Source: an uncultured Prevotellaceae bacterium | GTDB lineage: Bacteria > Bacteroidota > Bacteroidia > Bacteroidales > Bacteroidaceae | DNA: 64,000 bases | Direction of reading: 5' to 3' | Assembly (NCBI GenBank): GCA_900316355.1 | Contig: ONCQ01000031.1 | Coordinates: 1 to 64,000, forward strand | Shown: positions 1 to 8,787 of the stretch, in pieces | How positions within the stretch are numbered: the first letter of the stretch is position 1 | How the letters are laid out: each line of letters begins with the position of its first letter | The notes under the pieces: model-generated | What the model was told of the DNA's origin: nothing | Database searches by the model: none | The model's input: the letters and a program-made list of their open reading frames with translations, nothing else | Program-made: the position numbers and the translations under genes

Positions 1-1
1 C

Positions 2-649
2 TACACCATCTTTGGAGGACAGAGCGAGGACATCACCATCCGCAACATCAAGAGCTTCTCAGCCCGTCCCTGGAGCGACGGCATCGACCTCATGTGCTGT
101 CGCCGCGTCCGTATCGACAACTGTTTCCTGCGCACCAGCGACGACTGCATCGCACTCTACAACCACCGTTGGTGGTACTGGGGCGGCTCCGAAGACATCG
201 AGGTGAGCCGCTGCATCCTATGGCCCGACGTGGCGCACCCCGTCAATGTCGGCTCCCATGGCGACGACCGTAACCCTGATGGCGAGACGCTCCGCCATGT
301 CCGCATTCACGACTGCGACATCATCGGTGATGATGCAGCAGGCCTCGGACTGCTGGCCATCAACTGCGGCGACAACAACCATATCCGCGATATCCGCTTC
401 GAGCGCATCCGTGCCGAAGGTCTGCGCCGCTGCCGGCCCTTCGACCTCCGCATCTTCCAGTCCGAGAAGTACAACCGCGCCCCGGGCTGCTGCATCGACA
501 GCATCGCTTTTGTGGATTTCACTATCTCCCCCGATGTCCCCGACTCGTGTGTCCTCCCCAGCCGTGTTGAGGGCATGCCCGAGCATCCCGTGGGTCGCTA
601 CACCCTCGAGCGAGTGTCGCACACGACGGTCACGACGGCAAATCTTTAA
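2..649 (+). CDS. Right-handed beta-helix glycoside hydrolase (GH28/GH49-like), 5' truncated by window edge
   Basis: The frame is open from base 2 and ends with TAA at 647-649, giving the last 215 residues of a longer protein. The visible part has the repeating short beta-strand pattern of a parallel beta-helix, with motifs such as TSDDCIALYNHR, NVGSHGD and GLGLLAINCGDNNH. Paired Asp residues in turns (SDD, HGDDRN, DCDIIGDDAAG) are typical of GH28 polygalacturonase-type and GH49-type enzymes. It probably hydrolyses a plant or microbial polysaccharide outside the cytoplasm; the signal peptide would lie outside the window. The exact family cannot be fixed from this fragment. It precedes GH31 and GH3 genes, which fits a polysaccharide-utilisation cluster. 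Confidence 0.6.
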   Translation, partial: YTIFGGQSEDITIRNIKSFSARPWSDGIDLMCCRRVRIDNCFLRTSDDCIALYNHRWWYWGGSEDIEVSRCILWPDVAHPVNVGSHGDDRNPDGETLRHVRIHDCDIIGDDAAGLGLLAINCGDNNHIRDIRFERIRAEGLRRCRPFDLRIFQSEKYNRAPGCCIDSIAFVDFTISPDVPDSCVLPSRVEGMPEHPVGRYTLERVSHTTVTTANL

Positions 650-761
650 TAAAAGTAAGATGATTATCCGCAATACTCCCCAAAATGGTATTTTGCATAA
701 TTTATAACTTAATTATTCTTAAAATAACAACTCAGATGAATGTGTTATCATATTTAATTTG

Positions 762-769
762 TATATTTG
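762..769 (+). promoter_or_regulatory. Bacteroidetes -7 promoter element (TATATTTG)
   Basis: TATATTTG matches the TAnnTTTG consensus in the A+T-rich gap before the 821 ORF. No clear TTTG lies 19-20 bp upstream, so the call rests on the -7 element alone. Transcription would start near 773 and cover both 821-1027 and the GH31 gene. Confidence 0.4.
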
Positions 770-820
770 CACTTAGTAATCTGCATTAAAACACAAACTA
801 AATCTCATAACTTCACATTC

Positions 821-1027
821 ATGAAACAAAACACTTTAAGCAAACTTTTGCTATTATCGCTACTCCTTACAACAAGTGTAGCTTGGGCAGACGGCACGGA
901 CGTCACCGCCACCTACATCACGAACCCCGGTTTCGATAAGGGGAACCTCGACGGCTGGACCCGTACGGGCAAAGTCGACGGACATAACGCTTCGGGCGTT
1001 TACAACATCAAATCATTATTCCTATGA
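821..1027 (+). CDS. Orphan signal-peptide plus partial CBM-like N-terminus, 68 aa
   Basis: The ATG at 821 opens a good signal peptide (hydrophobic run of residues 8-18, then SVAWADG). After it comes a short stretch, TYITNPGFDKGNLDGWTRTG, of the kind found at the start of carbohydrate-binding modules in secreted Prevotella enzymes. The ORF then stops after only 68 residues. Its TGA overlaps the ATG of the GH31 gene (ATGA at 1024-1027), so the two could be translationally coupled. I read it as the 5' remnant of a larger secreted enzyme whose body was lost by deletion. A real short secreted peptide is the alternative. Confidence 0.5.
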   Translation: MKQNTLSKLLLLSLLLTTSVAWADGTDVTATYITNPGFDKGNLDGWTRTGKVDGHNASGVYNIKSLFL

Positions 1028-4000
1028 CCAACTACAGAGAACGTTTCACGACGGCGCTGACATGCTTGCTGACAGCCGTTACCTTACAGGCACAAGTGCG
1101 TTATGTGTTTAATCCTCAAGATTATACCTCCACGGATGCCGCGCGCGCCCCGCAGTCGGCCTTCTCGTATGCAGATGCCTCGTTCACCATCACGGCTTCG
1201 GGGCAGAACAACGTGGCGTTCATGATGGGGTCGGCGTGCGACAACAAATACTATATCACGGGTCAGGACCATTGGTTCGTAGTGGCCGCCACGGGTGTGA
1301 AGACCGGTGCCGCGGATGCCTATCTGTGGTGGTCCAACGGTGTGAACCACAACTCTCAGGTTGCGCCCGACTACATCATCACGGATGGCGACCGTCAGCT
1401 CTTCATCTGGGATGCCGAAGGTGGCAACGCTTTGTTCTCGTGGTTCAACGCCTCGGCCAGTCAGATCGTACTCAACAGCGGAGGGCGCCAGTTCATCCTT
1501 GCCATGGGATTGACAGCCACGGGCTCTGCGGGCACCATCACTGATGTCAACTACTACAGCGATGCCACGCTGGCAGCCGCCTATCCCGCCACGGTGGAGC
1601 CGCTGGCGCTGGCGCAGAACCCCAACCCCGTGGTGAGCTACGAGCGCACCGCCGACGGTCTTCTGGCCCATCGTGACGACCTCAATGTGCGCATCCGTCT
1701 GCTCAGCGACGGCAACGTGCGCGTCACCAAGTTCCTGGGCGACGAGGCAAAGGTGGAGAAAAGCCTGGTCATTCAAGCATTGAATGATTTACCATTGAAT
1801 GATTTCGAAGTCAGCGAGGCTGGCGGTGTGGTGACCCTCACCACGGCAAAAGCCAAAGTCCTCTACGACCTCAGCGAAGCCAGCGTCAGCGTGCTGCGTG
1901 CCACGGGCGAGACGCTCATCAGCGAATCCGACGCTACGCTACGCCCCACCACCGATGGTCCCAACGCCTCCTTCCGCCTCAAGCAGCGCTTCCGCCTGGA
2001 TGCCGACGAGGACATCTACGGCTTCGGACAGCTGCAGAACGGACGCCTGTCCATGCGCGGCGTGTCGATGAATATGATTCAGGACAACCGCAGCATTTAC
2101 ATTCCCTACTTCTACTCCACGAAGCGTTATGCCCTCTATTGGGACAACTATTCGCCGACTTCGTTCACCGACAGTCCCGAAGCTACCACCTTTGCCTCCA
2201 CGGGACAGGCCATCGACTACTATGTGATTGTAGGCGAGGACTCCGAGGATGTGCTACGCCAGTGGCGCCACCTGACGGGCGGCACACAGCTGCCGCCGCT
2301 GTGGAACTTCGGCCTCTATCAGAGCAAGCAGCGCTACATGAGCGCACAGGAGGTCATCGACATCGTCAGCAGGTACCGCGCCGACCAGGTACCCCTCGAC
2401 TGCGTCGTGCAGGACTGGCAGTACTGGGGCGACGACAATCACTGGAACGCCATGGAGTTCCTGAACCCGAACTACACCGACTACCAGCGCATGATCGACG
2501 AGGTGCACGGCATGAACGCCAAGCTGATGATTTCCGTATGGCCCGACTTCGGACCGCAGACCCAGCAGTATGCCGAGTTCGGGACTGCCGGACGCCTCAT
2601 CCCCATCCAGAGCTATCCCACGAACGTGGCCACGCGACCCTATGACTGCTACGATGCCCAGACGCGCGACCGCTACTGGCAGTATCTCTACACGGGACTG
2701 ATGAGCAAGGGCATCGATGCCCTCTGGCTCGATAGTGCCGAACCGGATGACTTCAGCAACAAGGGTTCCGACTACGACTACGTGACGGGTCTCGACGGCC
2801 GCACCTTCCGCTCCGTGCGCAATGCCTTCCCCTTGGCTCATGTCGAGGGTGTCTATGACCACCATCTGGCCGAGCCGTCGCTCAACAGCAAACGTGTGAG
2901 CATCCTCACGCGCTCCGCCTTCGCCGGCATGCAGCGCACGGGAGCCTTCGTGTGGAGCGCCGACATCACCTCGTCGTGGGAGTGCCTGGCCGCGCAGATC
3001 CCTGCCGCCTGCAACTTCAGCGTCTCGGGTCTGCCCTATTGGAACAGCGATACGGGCGCCTTCTTCATCGGAGGTTACAATGGCGGCGTCACCAACCCCG
3101 ACTGGCGACGACTCTACACGCGTTGGACGCAGTTCTCATGCTTCTGCCCCATGATGCGCTTCCATGGCGACCAGACGCCGCGCGAAATCTGGCAGTTCGG
3201 CGCCAAGGACGACGCTCAGGGCGACTACAACAACATCCTGCGCTACATCCGCCTGCGCTATCGCCTGCTTCCTTATATATATAGCACCGCACACGACGTG
3301 GTGAAGAACGATGCCACCTTCATGACGGCCATGCCCTTGGCCTTCGAGGACGATGCCGCCTGCCGCCCCATCACGGATCAGTACATGTTCGGCCGCAACA
3401 TCCTTGTCGCGCCCGTCGTGCAGGACCGCGTGGCTGGACGCAATGTCTATCTGCCCCAAAGCCTCACATGGTATGATTTCTGGACAGGTGAAGCCTTCAA
3501 CGGCGGCAAGAGCGTATTCCGCTCCACGCCGCAGGACATCATGCCACTCTACATCCCCGCAGGCACCATCCTGCCTTTCGGCCCCGAGGTGCAGTACAGC
3601 TCCGAGAAGGCGTGGGATGACCTCGAGATCCGCGTCTATGCCGGTGCCGACGGCAGCTTCACCCTCTACGAAGATGAGCTGGACGGCTACGGCTACAAGA
3701 ACGGAGCTTCGAGCGAGATTCCTTTCACCTGGAACGAGCAGACACAGACTCTCACCATAGGCGCTCGCACAGGCAGCTTCCCCGGCATGTTGCAGCAGCG
3801 CCAGTTCCGCATCGTCAAGGTCTCCACCGAAAACGGCTTTGGTGACCAGCCTGCCGCTCGCATCGACCAGACCGTCAGCTACGACGGCAGCGAAGTGAGC
3901 GTCGCGCTCTTGGGCACACTCTCTGCCGAGGTGACCACCTACGACTGCACCTCGCTGATTCAGAACCCCAGCTTCGAGGCCGACGGCCGCACGCTCACCA

Positions 4001-5148
4001 AGCAGGCTCCGCAGGGATGGACCGTCGAGAGCGCTACGACGTGGTGGGGAGTCAATGTAGGTGCCGGCGGTAATGACCCGCAGGCCACCGACGGACAGTA
4101 CGTCTTCGGTGTCTGGGACGGCTCTGCCACGATGCAGCCCGCCATCTATCAGACCCTCAGCGGCCTGCCCGTAGGCCACTACACGCTGAGCGTCGATATG
4201 CAGGCCAGCAACCGCTCCGCCGCCACCGTGCGCTTAGGCAAGCAGTATGTCTTCGCGGGCGAGGCCAAGAGTTACTTCAAAGATGCCGTCAGCACGGCAG
4301 GCGTGGGCGATGCCTACCCCATGCAGACTTTCTCCGTCAGTTTTGATGTGACGGAGCCCGATGCTTCCTTACGTATCGGTGTCAGCACGGAGGGCGCTCC
4401 CGCCGAGACATGGTTCAAGATTGACAACTTCCGACTCACCCGCACCGCCGTGCTCGCCCTCGACGAGGACAAGGCTGCCGACATCGATGCCAGCGAGCAG
4501 GGTGTGCGCGTCAGCCTTCATCGCACCTTCCTGCCCAATCAGTGGAACACCCTCGTGCTGCCCTTTTCCATGACGCAGCCGCAGGTCCTTGCCACCTTCG
4601 GCACCGATGCGCAAGTCGCCAAGATGACAGCTGCAGATGCCGACGGCGTAGCTTTCTCCACCACCACAGACGGCATCGAGGCCAACACCCCCGTACTCCT
4701 GCGTACCTCTACGGAGCAGACGGACTACCTCTTCAATGGCGTGGATGTCGTGCAGGGCGAACCCCTTCAGGAGTTATCTGGCATCAGTTTCCGGGGCAAC
4801 TACGACGGTCTGCGCGCAGTAGGTGCCGGCTGCTACTTCGTGTATAATGATCACATGATGCGCAGTACCGAGAAGACCACGATGCGCAGTTTCCGCGCTT
4901 TCTTCGAAGTGGATGAGGCACTGGTGAAAGCTGACTTCGGCCTTACGGTGGACGGAACGCCTACGCGCATTGAAGCCACCAGAGAGAGGGAAAATAGCAA
5001 ACTGTCAAGTCATACATACTTCGACCTCGCTGGCCGCCAGCTCTCCTCATCACCGGCTTTCCGGGAGTCTTCACACCTGAAAAAGGGAATTTATGTGGTC
5101 ACTCAGGGCTCTGACAAAAATGAAACGAGGAAGATTATGGTCAAATAA
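1024..5148 (+). CDS. GH31 family glycoside hydrolase (alpha-xylosidase/alpha-glucosidase type), multidomain, secreted
   Basis: This 1374-aa protein has a signal peptide (cleavage near LQAQ, residue 24), an N-terminal beta-sandwich, and a GH31 (beta/alpha)8 barrel. The nucleophile region ALWLDSAEPD gives Asp570, and the acid/base region VWSADITSSW gives Asp647. A DUF5110-like beta domain follows. Near residue 980 comes a carbohydrate-binding-like module (LIQNPSFEADG), then a domain with the FLPNQWNTLVLPFSM motif, and finally a short tail (YFDLAGRQL, KGIYVVTQGS) like those on secreted Prevotella proteins. It likely removes alpha-xylosyl or alpha-glucosyl units from oligosaccharides. The divergent neighbour is GH3, which suits stepwise breakdown of a xyloglucan-like glycan, but substrate is inference. 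The start overlaps the preceding stop codon (ATGA). Confidence 0.88.
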   Translation: MTNYRERFTTALTCLLTAVTLQAQVRYVFNPQDYTSTDAARAPQSAFSYADASFTITASGQNNVAFMMGSACDNKYYITGQDHWFVVAATGVKTGAADAYLWWSNGVNHNSQVAPDYIITDGDRQLFIWDAEGGNALFSWFNASASQIVLNSGGRQFILAMGLTATGSAGTITDVNYYSDATLAAAYPATVEPLALAQNPNPVVSYERTADGLLAHRDDLNVRIRLLSDGNVRVTKFLGDEAKVEKSLVIQALNDLPLNDFEVSEAGGVVTLTTAKAKVLYDLSEASVSVLRATGETLISESDATLRPTTDGPNASFRLKQRFRLDADEDIYGFGQLQNGRLSMRGVSMNMIQDNRSIYIPYFYSTKRYALYWDNYSPTSFTDSPEATTFASTGQAIDYYVIVGEDSEDVLRQWRHLTGGTQLPPLWNFGLYQSKQRYMSAQEVIDIVSRYRADQVPLDCVVQDWQYWGDDNHWNAMEFLNPNYTDYQRMIDEVHGMNAKLMISVWPDFGPQTQQYAEFGTAGRLIPIQSYPTNVATRPYDCYDAQTRDRYWQYLYTGLMSKGIDALWLDSAEPDDFSNKGSDYDYVTGLDGRTFRSVRNAFPLAHVEGVYDHHLAEPSLNSKRVSILTRSAFAGMQRTGAFVWSADITSSWECLAAQIPAACNFSVSGLPYWNSDTGAFFIGGYNGGVTNPDWRRLYTRWTQFSCFCPMMRFHGDQTPREIWQFGAKDDAQGDYNNILRYIRLRYRLLPYIYSTAHDVVKNDATFMTAMPLAFEDDAACRPITDQYMFGRNILVAPVVQDRVAGRNVYLPQSLTWYDFWTGEAFNGGKSVFRSTPQDIMPLYIPAGTILPFGPEVQYSSEKAWDDLEIRVYAGADGSFTLYEDELDGYGYKNGASSEIPFTWNEQTQTLTIGARTGSFPGMLQQRQFRIVKVSTENGFGDQPAARIDQTVSYDGSEVSVALLGTLSAEVTTYDCTSLIQNPSFEADGRTLTKQAPQGWTVESATTWWGVNVGAGGNDPQATDGQYVFGVWDGSATMQPAIYQTLSGLPVGHYTLSVDMQASNRSAATVRLGKQYVFAGEAKSYFKDAVSTAGVGDAYPMQTFSVSFDVTEPDASLRIGVSTEGAPAETWFKIDNFRLTRTAVLALDEDKAADIDASEQGVRVSLHRTFLPNQWNTLVLPFSMTQPQVLATFGTDAQVAKMTAADADGVAFSTTTDGIEANTPVLLRTSTEQTDYLFNGVDVVQGEPLQELSGISFRGNYDGLRAVGAGCYFVYNDHMMRSTEKTTMRSFRAFFEVDEALVKADFGLTVDGTPTRIEATRERENSKLSSHTYFDLAGRQLSSSPAFRESSHLKKGIYVVTQGSDKNETRKIMVK

Positions 5149-5161
5149 CAGCATATCCTCT

Positions 5162-5344
5162 ATGAAAAGAAAATACCTCTCTCCAAGAATCATGTCAGTT
5201 GGCATCCGGCCCTTTGTATCCCTGCTATCATCGTCCATCGTCCCTGATTCTTCCCCCGTCTCATGGAAGGATGCCCTGGAGGATACTCAAGGTGTGGAAA
5301 TCAATGTAAAAAGAGAATCCCAGATAGATTGGGATGCATGGTAG
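5162..5344 (+). CDS. Small hypothetical protein, 60 aa
   Basis: An ATG at 5162 opens a 60-codon frame ending in TAG at 5342-5344, 13 bp after the GH31 stop and 6 bp before the convergent GH3 stop. The N-terminus MKRKYLSPRI resembles the lysine/tyrosine/proline start seen on many short uncharacterised Bacteroidales proteins. The rest is acidic and has no signal peptide or membrane segment. I do not recognise a function. It could be a real small cytosolic protein made from the GH31 transcript, or a chance ORF; the tight fit between two stops favours a real gene slightly. Confidence 0.4.
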   Translation: MKRKYLSPRIMSVGIRPFVSLLSSSIVPDSSPVSWKDALEDTQGVEINVKRESQIDWDAW

Positions 5345-5350
5345 TGTGCT

Positions 5351-7645
5351 TCACTCCACGCTGAAGCCTGCTTTCTTCACATCGCGTGAGTTGGGCCCGA
5401 TCATCACCTCGAAGTCACCGGGCTCCAGGACATAGTCAAGGTCATAGTTATAGAATTTCAGTTTGTCAGCCGTGATGTGGAACTCCACGTCGCGGCTTTC
5501 TCCTGCCTGCAGCGTGACGCGCTGGAAGTCCTTCAGCTCCTTCACGGGGCGGCTGATGCTGGCGACCTTGTCGTGGATATAGAGTTGCACCACCTCTGTG
5601 GCTTCGCGCTCACTCGTATTCGTCAGCGTGATGGCGGCGGTGATGCTGCCGTCGGCAGACATCGCGGTGCTGCTCAGGCGGATGTCAGAGTAGCTGAAGC
5701 GGCTGTAGGTGAGGCCGTAGCCGAAGGGATAGAGCGGTCCCTGCACAGCATCCAGATAGTTGGGGCTCCACACGCGATAATCGGCGGTTCCATCGGGAAC
5801 AGGACGCCCAGTAGGCAGTCGGTTGTAATAGAGCGGTTCCTGTCCGGTGGCATGCGGCATCGACACGGTGAGGCGACCCGAGGGCGATACCCGTCCGAAG
5901 AGCACATCGCACAGCGCATCGGCGCACTCACTGCCATACCACACATTCATGATAGCATCCACATGCTGGCTTTCCCATGTCAGCACCGTGGCGCGTCCGG
6001 CGAAGTTGAGCAACACGACAGGCTTGCCCGTTTCCGCGAGTGCTGTCAGCAGGCGACGCTGAGGCGGGTACAGCTCCAGGTTGCTGCGGCTGGTGCCCTC
6101 GCCGTTCATCCATGCACACTCTCCCATGGCACAGATGATTACATCTGCCTTCTGGGCAATGCTGAGCGCCTCGGCGAGGGCTGCGTTGCTATCTACGAAG
6201 GGAATCGGTTCGCAGGCATGGCCGCGTGCCACCGCTTCCTGCGTGCGAGCATTGTCTATTAGGTTGCAGCCCTGCGCGCACAGCAGCGTGGCCTTACCCG
6301 CCAATGCCCGCTGGAAGCCCTCGCGCAGCGTCGTGTATTTCGAGGCATCCTGCGCCATCGACCACGAGCCGGTGATGTCCGTGCGGGTGTCGATGAGGGG
6401 TCCTATGAGAGCGATGGTTCCTTTGGGTCGCAGGGGTAGGAGAGGGCTGGCCTCTGTGCCGTTCTTCAGCAGCACGAAGCTCTCGGCGGTGATGCGCCGG
6501 GCTGCTTGGCGGTGTTCCTCGCAATAGGTCACCTTCGCGGCCTGTGCCTTGCTGCCGAAGCGGTAGGGGTCGCGGAAGAGTCCCAGACGGTATTTCGCCT
6601 CCAGCACGTGACGACAGGCGCGGTCGATGGCGTCCATCGTCACCTTGCCCTCTTCGAGCGACTGCCGTAACGTGCCGATGAAGCCGTTAGCGCACATGTC
6701 CATATCCGTTCCAGCCAGTAGCGCCCTTGCGGCGTTGTCCTTGAGGCTTCCCAGCCCGTGACTCGTCATCTCGTGGATGGAGGCATAGTCTGTGACCACC
6801 AAACCCTTGAATCCCCACTGGCGGCGCAGCACATCCGTCAGCAGCCATCGGTTGGCGGTGGCCGGAATGCCATCTACGATGTTGAACGATGACATCACGC
6901 TGCCTGCACCTGCCTCCACGGCTGCCTTATAGGGAGGAAAGTACTGATTGTACATGCGCAGACGGCTCATATCCACTGTGTTGTAGTCGAGCCCCGCCTC
7001 TGCTGCACCGTAGAGCGCGAAGTGCTTCACGCAGGCCATGATGCCTGTGCCCGTACCTTGCGGACTGAACACGTCGCCCTGGTAGCCCTTCACCATTGCC
7101 GCAGCCACCTGACTGCCCAGGTACGGATCCTCGCCTGCGCCCTCGGCTTGTCGTCCCCAGCGGGCATCGAGCGCGATATCCACCATCGGACTGAAGGTCC
7201 ATGCCACGCCGTTGGCTGAGGCCTCTACGGCGGCTATGTGCGCCGCTTCCCTGACAGCCTCCATGTCCCAGGTACTGGCGATGCCCAGCGGCAGCGGGAA
7301 GATGGTCTGATAGCCGTGGATCACATCCATGCCGAAGAGGATGGGGATGCCCAGACGGCTCTGCTCCACCGCCACCTTCTGCAAGGCATGAATCTTCTCC
7401 ACATCCCGGATGTTGAAGATGGAGCCCAGCTTGCCCTCGGCAGCCAGCCGGCTCGCGTTGGAGCCCACCACATGGCCCGTCGAGATCTCGTCCGAGGGCT
7501 GCTGGTTCAGTTGTCCCAGCTTCTCTTCCAGCGTCATGCGCCCCATTAGTTCGTCGATGAACCGTGTCATCGCCTCCTGTGCTGCCACACTCCCTGAGCA
7601 CAGGCTCATAGCCGCACCCACTATCACTGTCAATACCTTTTTCAT
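5351..7645 (-). CDS. bglX: GH3 family beta-glucosidase / beta-xylosidase
   Basis: The ATG at 7645 is preferred over the upstream in-frame ATG at 7690 because it opens directly into a signal peptide (cleavage near VAAQ, residue 23). The 764-aa protein has the GH3 N-terminal barrel with KHFALYGAAEAG and the nucleophile motif GLVVTDYASIHEM (Asp286). The second domain has the probable acid/base region GECAWMNGEGTSR, and the C-terminus is a fibronectin-III-like domain. Length and order match BglX-type periplasmic exo-beta-glycosidases. It is convergent with GH31 and may complete oligosaccharide hydrolysis released by it. The symbol reflects the family, not proven orthology; specificity between glucose and xylose is not readable. 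Confidence 0.88.
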   Translation of the reverse strand: MKKVLTVIVGAAMSLCSGSVAAQEAMTRFIDELMGRMTLEEKLGQLNQQPSDEISTGHVVGSNASRLAAEGKLGSIFNIRDVEKIHALQKVAVEQSRLGIPILFGMDVIHGYQTIFPLPLGIASTWDMEAVREAAHIAAVEASANGVAWTFSPMVDIALDARWGRQAEGAGEDPYLGSQVAAAMVKGYQGDVFSPQGTGTGIMACVKHFALYGAAEAGLDYNTVDMSRLRMYNQYFPPYKAAVEAGAGSVMSSFNIVDGIPATANRWLLTDVLRRQWGFKGLVVTDYASIHEMTSHGLGSLKDNAARALLAGTDMDMCANGFIGTLRQSLEEGKVTMDAIDRACRHVLEAKYRLGLFRDPYRFGSKAQAAKVTYCEEHRQAARRITAESFVLLKNGTEASPLLPLRPKGTIALIGPLIDTRTDITGSWSMAQDASKYTTLREGFQRALAGKATLLCAQGCNLIDNARTQEAVARGHACEPIPFVDSNAALAEALSIAQKADVIICAMGECAWMNGEGTSRSNLELYPPQRRLLTALAETGKPVVLLNFAGRATVLTWESQHVDAIMNVWYGSECADALCDVLFGRVSPSGRLTVSMPHATGQEPLYYNRLPTGRPVPDGTADYRVWSPNYLDAVQGPLYPFGYGLTYSRFSYSDIRLSSTAMSADGSITAAITLTNTSEREATEVVQLYIHDKVASISRPVKELKDFQRVTLQAGESRDVEFHITADKLKFYNYDLDYVLEPGDFEVMIGPNSRDVKKAGFSVE

Positions 7646-7669
7646 ATCTATAACCTTTGAATGTCGGCA

Positions 7670-7677
7670 CAAAAATA
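7670..7677 (-). promoter_or_regulatory. -7 promoter element for GH3 gene
   Basis: The minus strand reads TATTTTTG here, matching TAnnTTTG, about 25 bp ahead of the GH3 ATG at 7645. No strong TTTG is found at the -33 distance. It places transcription start inside the long ORF and so supports the shorter start. Confidence 0.45.
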
Positions 7678-7751
7678 CGAAAAGAATCATTGTTATAGTT
7701 ATTACTTAGTTAATAATTCCACTCCATCCCTATATTTTCTGGCCATTTTTA

Positions 7752-7782
7752 TTGGTCAGTCCAAGAAACATCTCTATCTTTG
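7752..7782 (+). promoter_or_regulatory. Promoter (TTGG-N19-TATCTTTG)
   Basis: TATCTTTG at 7775-7782 fits the -7 consensus and TTGG at 7752-7755 is a one-mismatch -33 box with a 19-bp spacer. It lies 28 bp before the ATG at 7810 and is divergent from the GH3 promoter. Confidence 0.6.
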
Positions 7783-7809
7783 CCCCTGGAGTACTAGATT
7801 TTCAAAAGA

Positions 7810-8616
7810 ATGAAGGGCGTAAAGTTTGATGCTGAGCAGCAGACATTCAGTCTTGACTTTGAACATGATGGCAAAGAAGATATTGTCCATCTGACGGGTC
7901 ATGGCTATCAGGTAGAAGCTTTTGGCAAATGCTTCTACTATGGCTACGAGTTCTCAGAACAGGTGGACGGCGCCGTCCGCTCCGCCTTCATCAAGTACGT
8001 CAAATTCACACAGGACCTCCAGCAACAGCCAGCCCTGACGCAGTTCATCAAGAAGGCTATCGATGACCTCAGTCATCACATCAACCTCTATGACTACGAC
8101 CTCGTTGTCATGCCCGAATCCTCCAGCCGTGTCAATCAATACATGCTGCGCTATATCTATCGTTTCGCCCAGCCGATGCTACAGGAACTTGAGTTGGTCA
8201 AAGCCTTGCCCGCCAGTATCTCCTTTGATATGCAGGCTTACGAGAAGCAATACCTCAATGACATCCTTGAGAATGGGCGTCCCCGTTATACGGAGGCCCA
8301 GAAGGAAGAGGTGAGGAAGTCCATCCGCCAAATGCTCGACCTCATCCATCGTAAGGACTATTTCACCATCGCCAAGGACGTGAAGAAGAGTCGTTTTCGT
8401 CCGTACATGACCCATTTCCTGCGATTCTCTACGCCTGCAGACGAGCAGCTCTGTGCCACCATTCGCCAGCAGAACGTTCTCGTCATAGACGACGTCACCA
8501 CCAGCGGCTCCACCCTCAATGAAATCCTCCGCACCCTCCGCATCCTTAATGAGGACAACACCATCACCATCTTCAGCCTCATCGGCCGTAAGGATCTGAT
8601 GGCCGAGTCGATGTAG
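7810..8616 (+). CDS. Phosphoribosyltransferase-domain protein, 268 aa
   Basis: The C-terminal third carries the PRPP-binding signature VLVIDDVTTSGSTLNEIL (residues about 221-238), the mark of type I phosphoribosyltransferases. The first two thirds look different from standard purine or pyrimidine PRTases and contain VVMPESSSRVNQYMLRY, which may be a second active-site segment. No signal peptide is present, so it is cytosolic. The substrate is unknown. It stands alone, between the GH3 gene and the accessory island, with its own promoter and a hairpin after its stop. It may be a Bacteroidales-specific salvage enzyme or a nucleotide-dependent regulator. Confidence 0.65.
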   Translation: MKGVKFDAEQQTFSLDFEHDGKEDIVHLTGHGYQVEAFGKCFYYGYEFSEQVDGAVRSAFIKYVKFTQDLQQQPALTQFIKKAIDDLSHHINLYDYDLVVMPESSSRVNQYMLRYIYRFAQPMLQELELVKALPASISFDMQAYEKQYLNDILENGRPRYTEAQKEEVRKSIRQMLDLIHRKDYFTIAKDVKKSRFRPYMTHFLRFSTPADEQLCATIRQQNVLVIDDVTTSGSTLNEILRTLRILNEDNTITIFSLIGRKDLMAESM

Positions 8617-8643
8617 CATCTGCTCCATCCCGCATTTCATACA

Positions 8644-8679
8644 ACAATCCCGCCATTTCATACAAAGTGGCGGGATTGT
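8644..8679. terminator. Hairpin after PRTase-like gene
   Basis: A perfect 12-bp stem (ACAATCCCGCCA with its complement) surrounds a 12-nt loop 28 bp after the 8616 stop. There is no U tract. The motif ATCCCGCATTTCATACAA also occurs at 8627, 20 bp before a near copy inside the stem, so it is part of a short repeat. Confidence 0.5.
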
Positions 8680-8787
8680 ACATCGACGAGGAATGGATGA
8701 TATATGGACTACACTCGATACACAATGCCTGACTTGTCGTTGCCTATGCGTAGTATGTTCTTGTAGGCTGTCAGTCATCTTGTTGTA

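Noticed and set aside
218..673. Long minus-strand ORF opposite the beta-helix gene
   Set aside because: It is the shadow of the G+C-rich plus-strand gene, with no recognisable motif and low-complexity Asp/Ala/Val composition.
3136..4179. 347-codon ORF on the minus strand opposite GH31
   Set aside because: GH31 motifs and domains continue through the region on the plus strand; the minus frame has no family motif and arises from codon bias.
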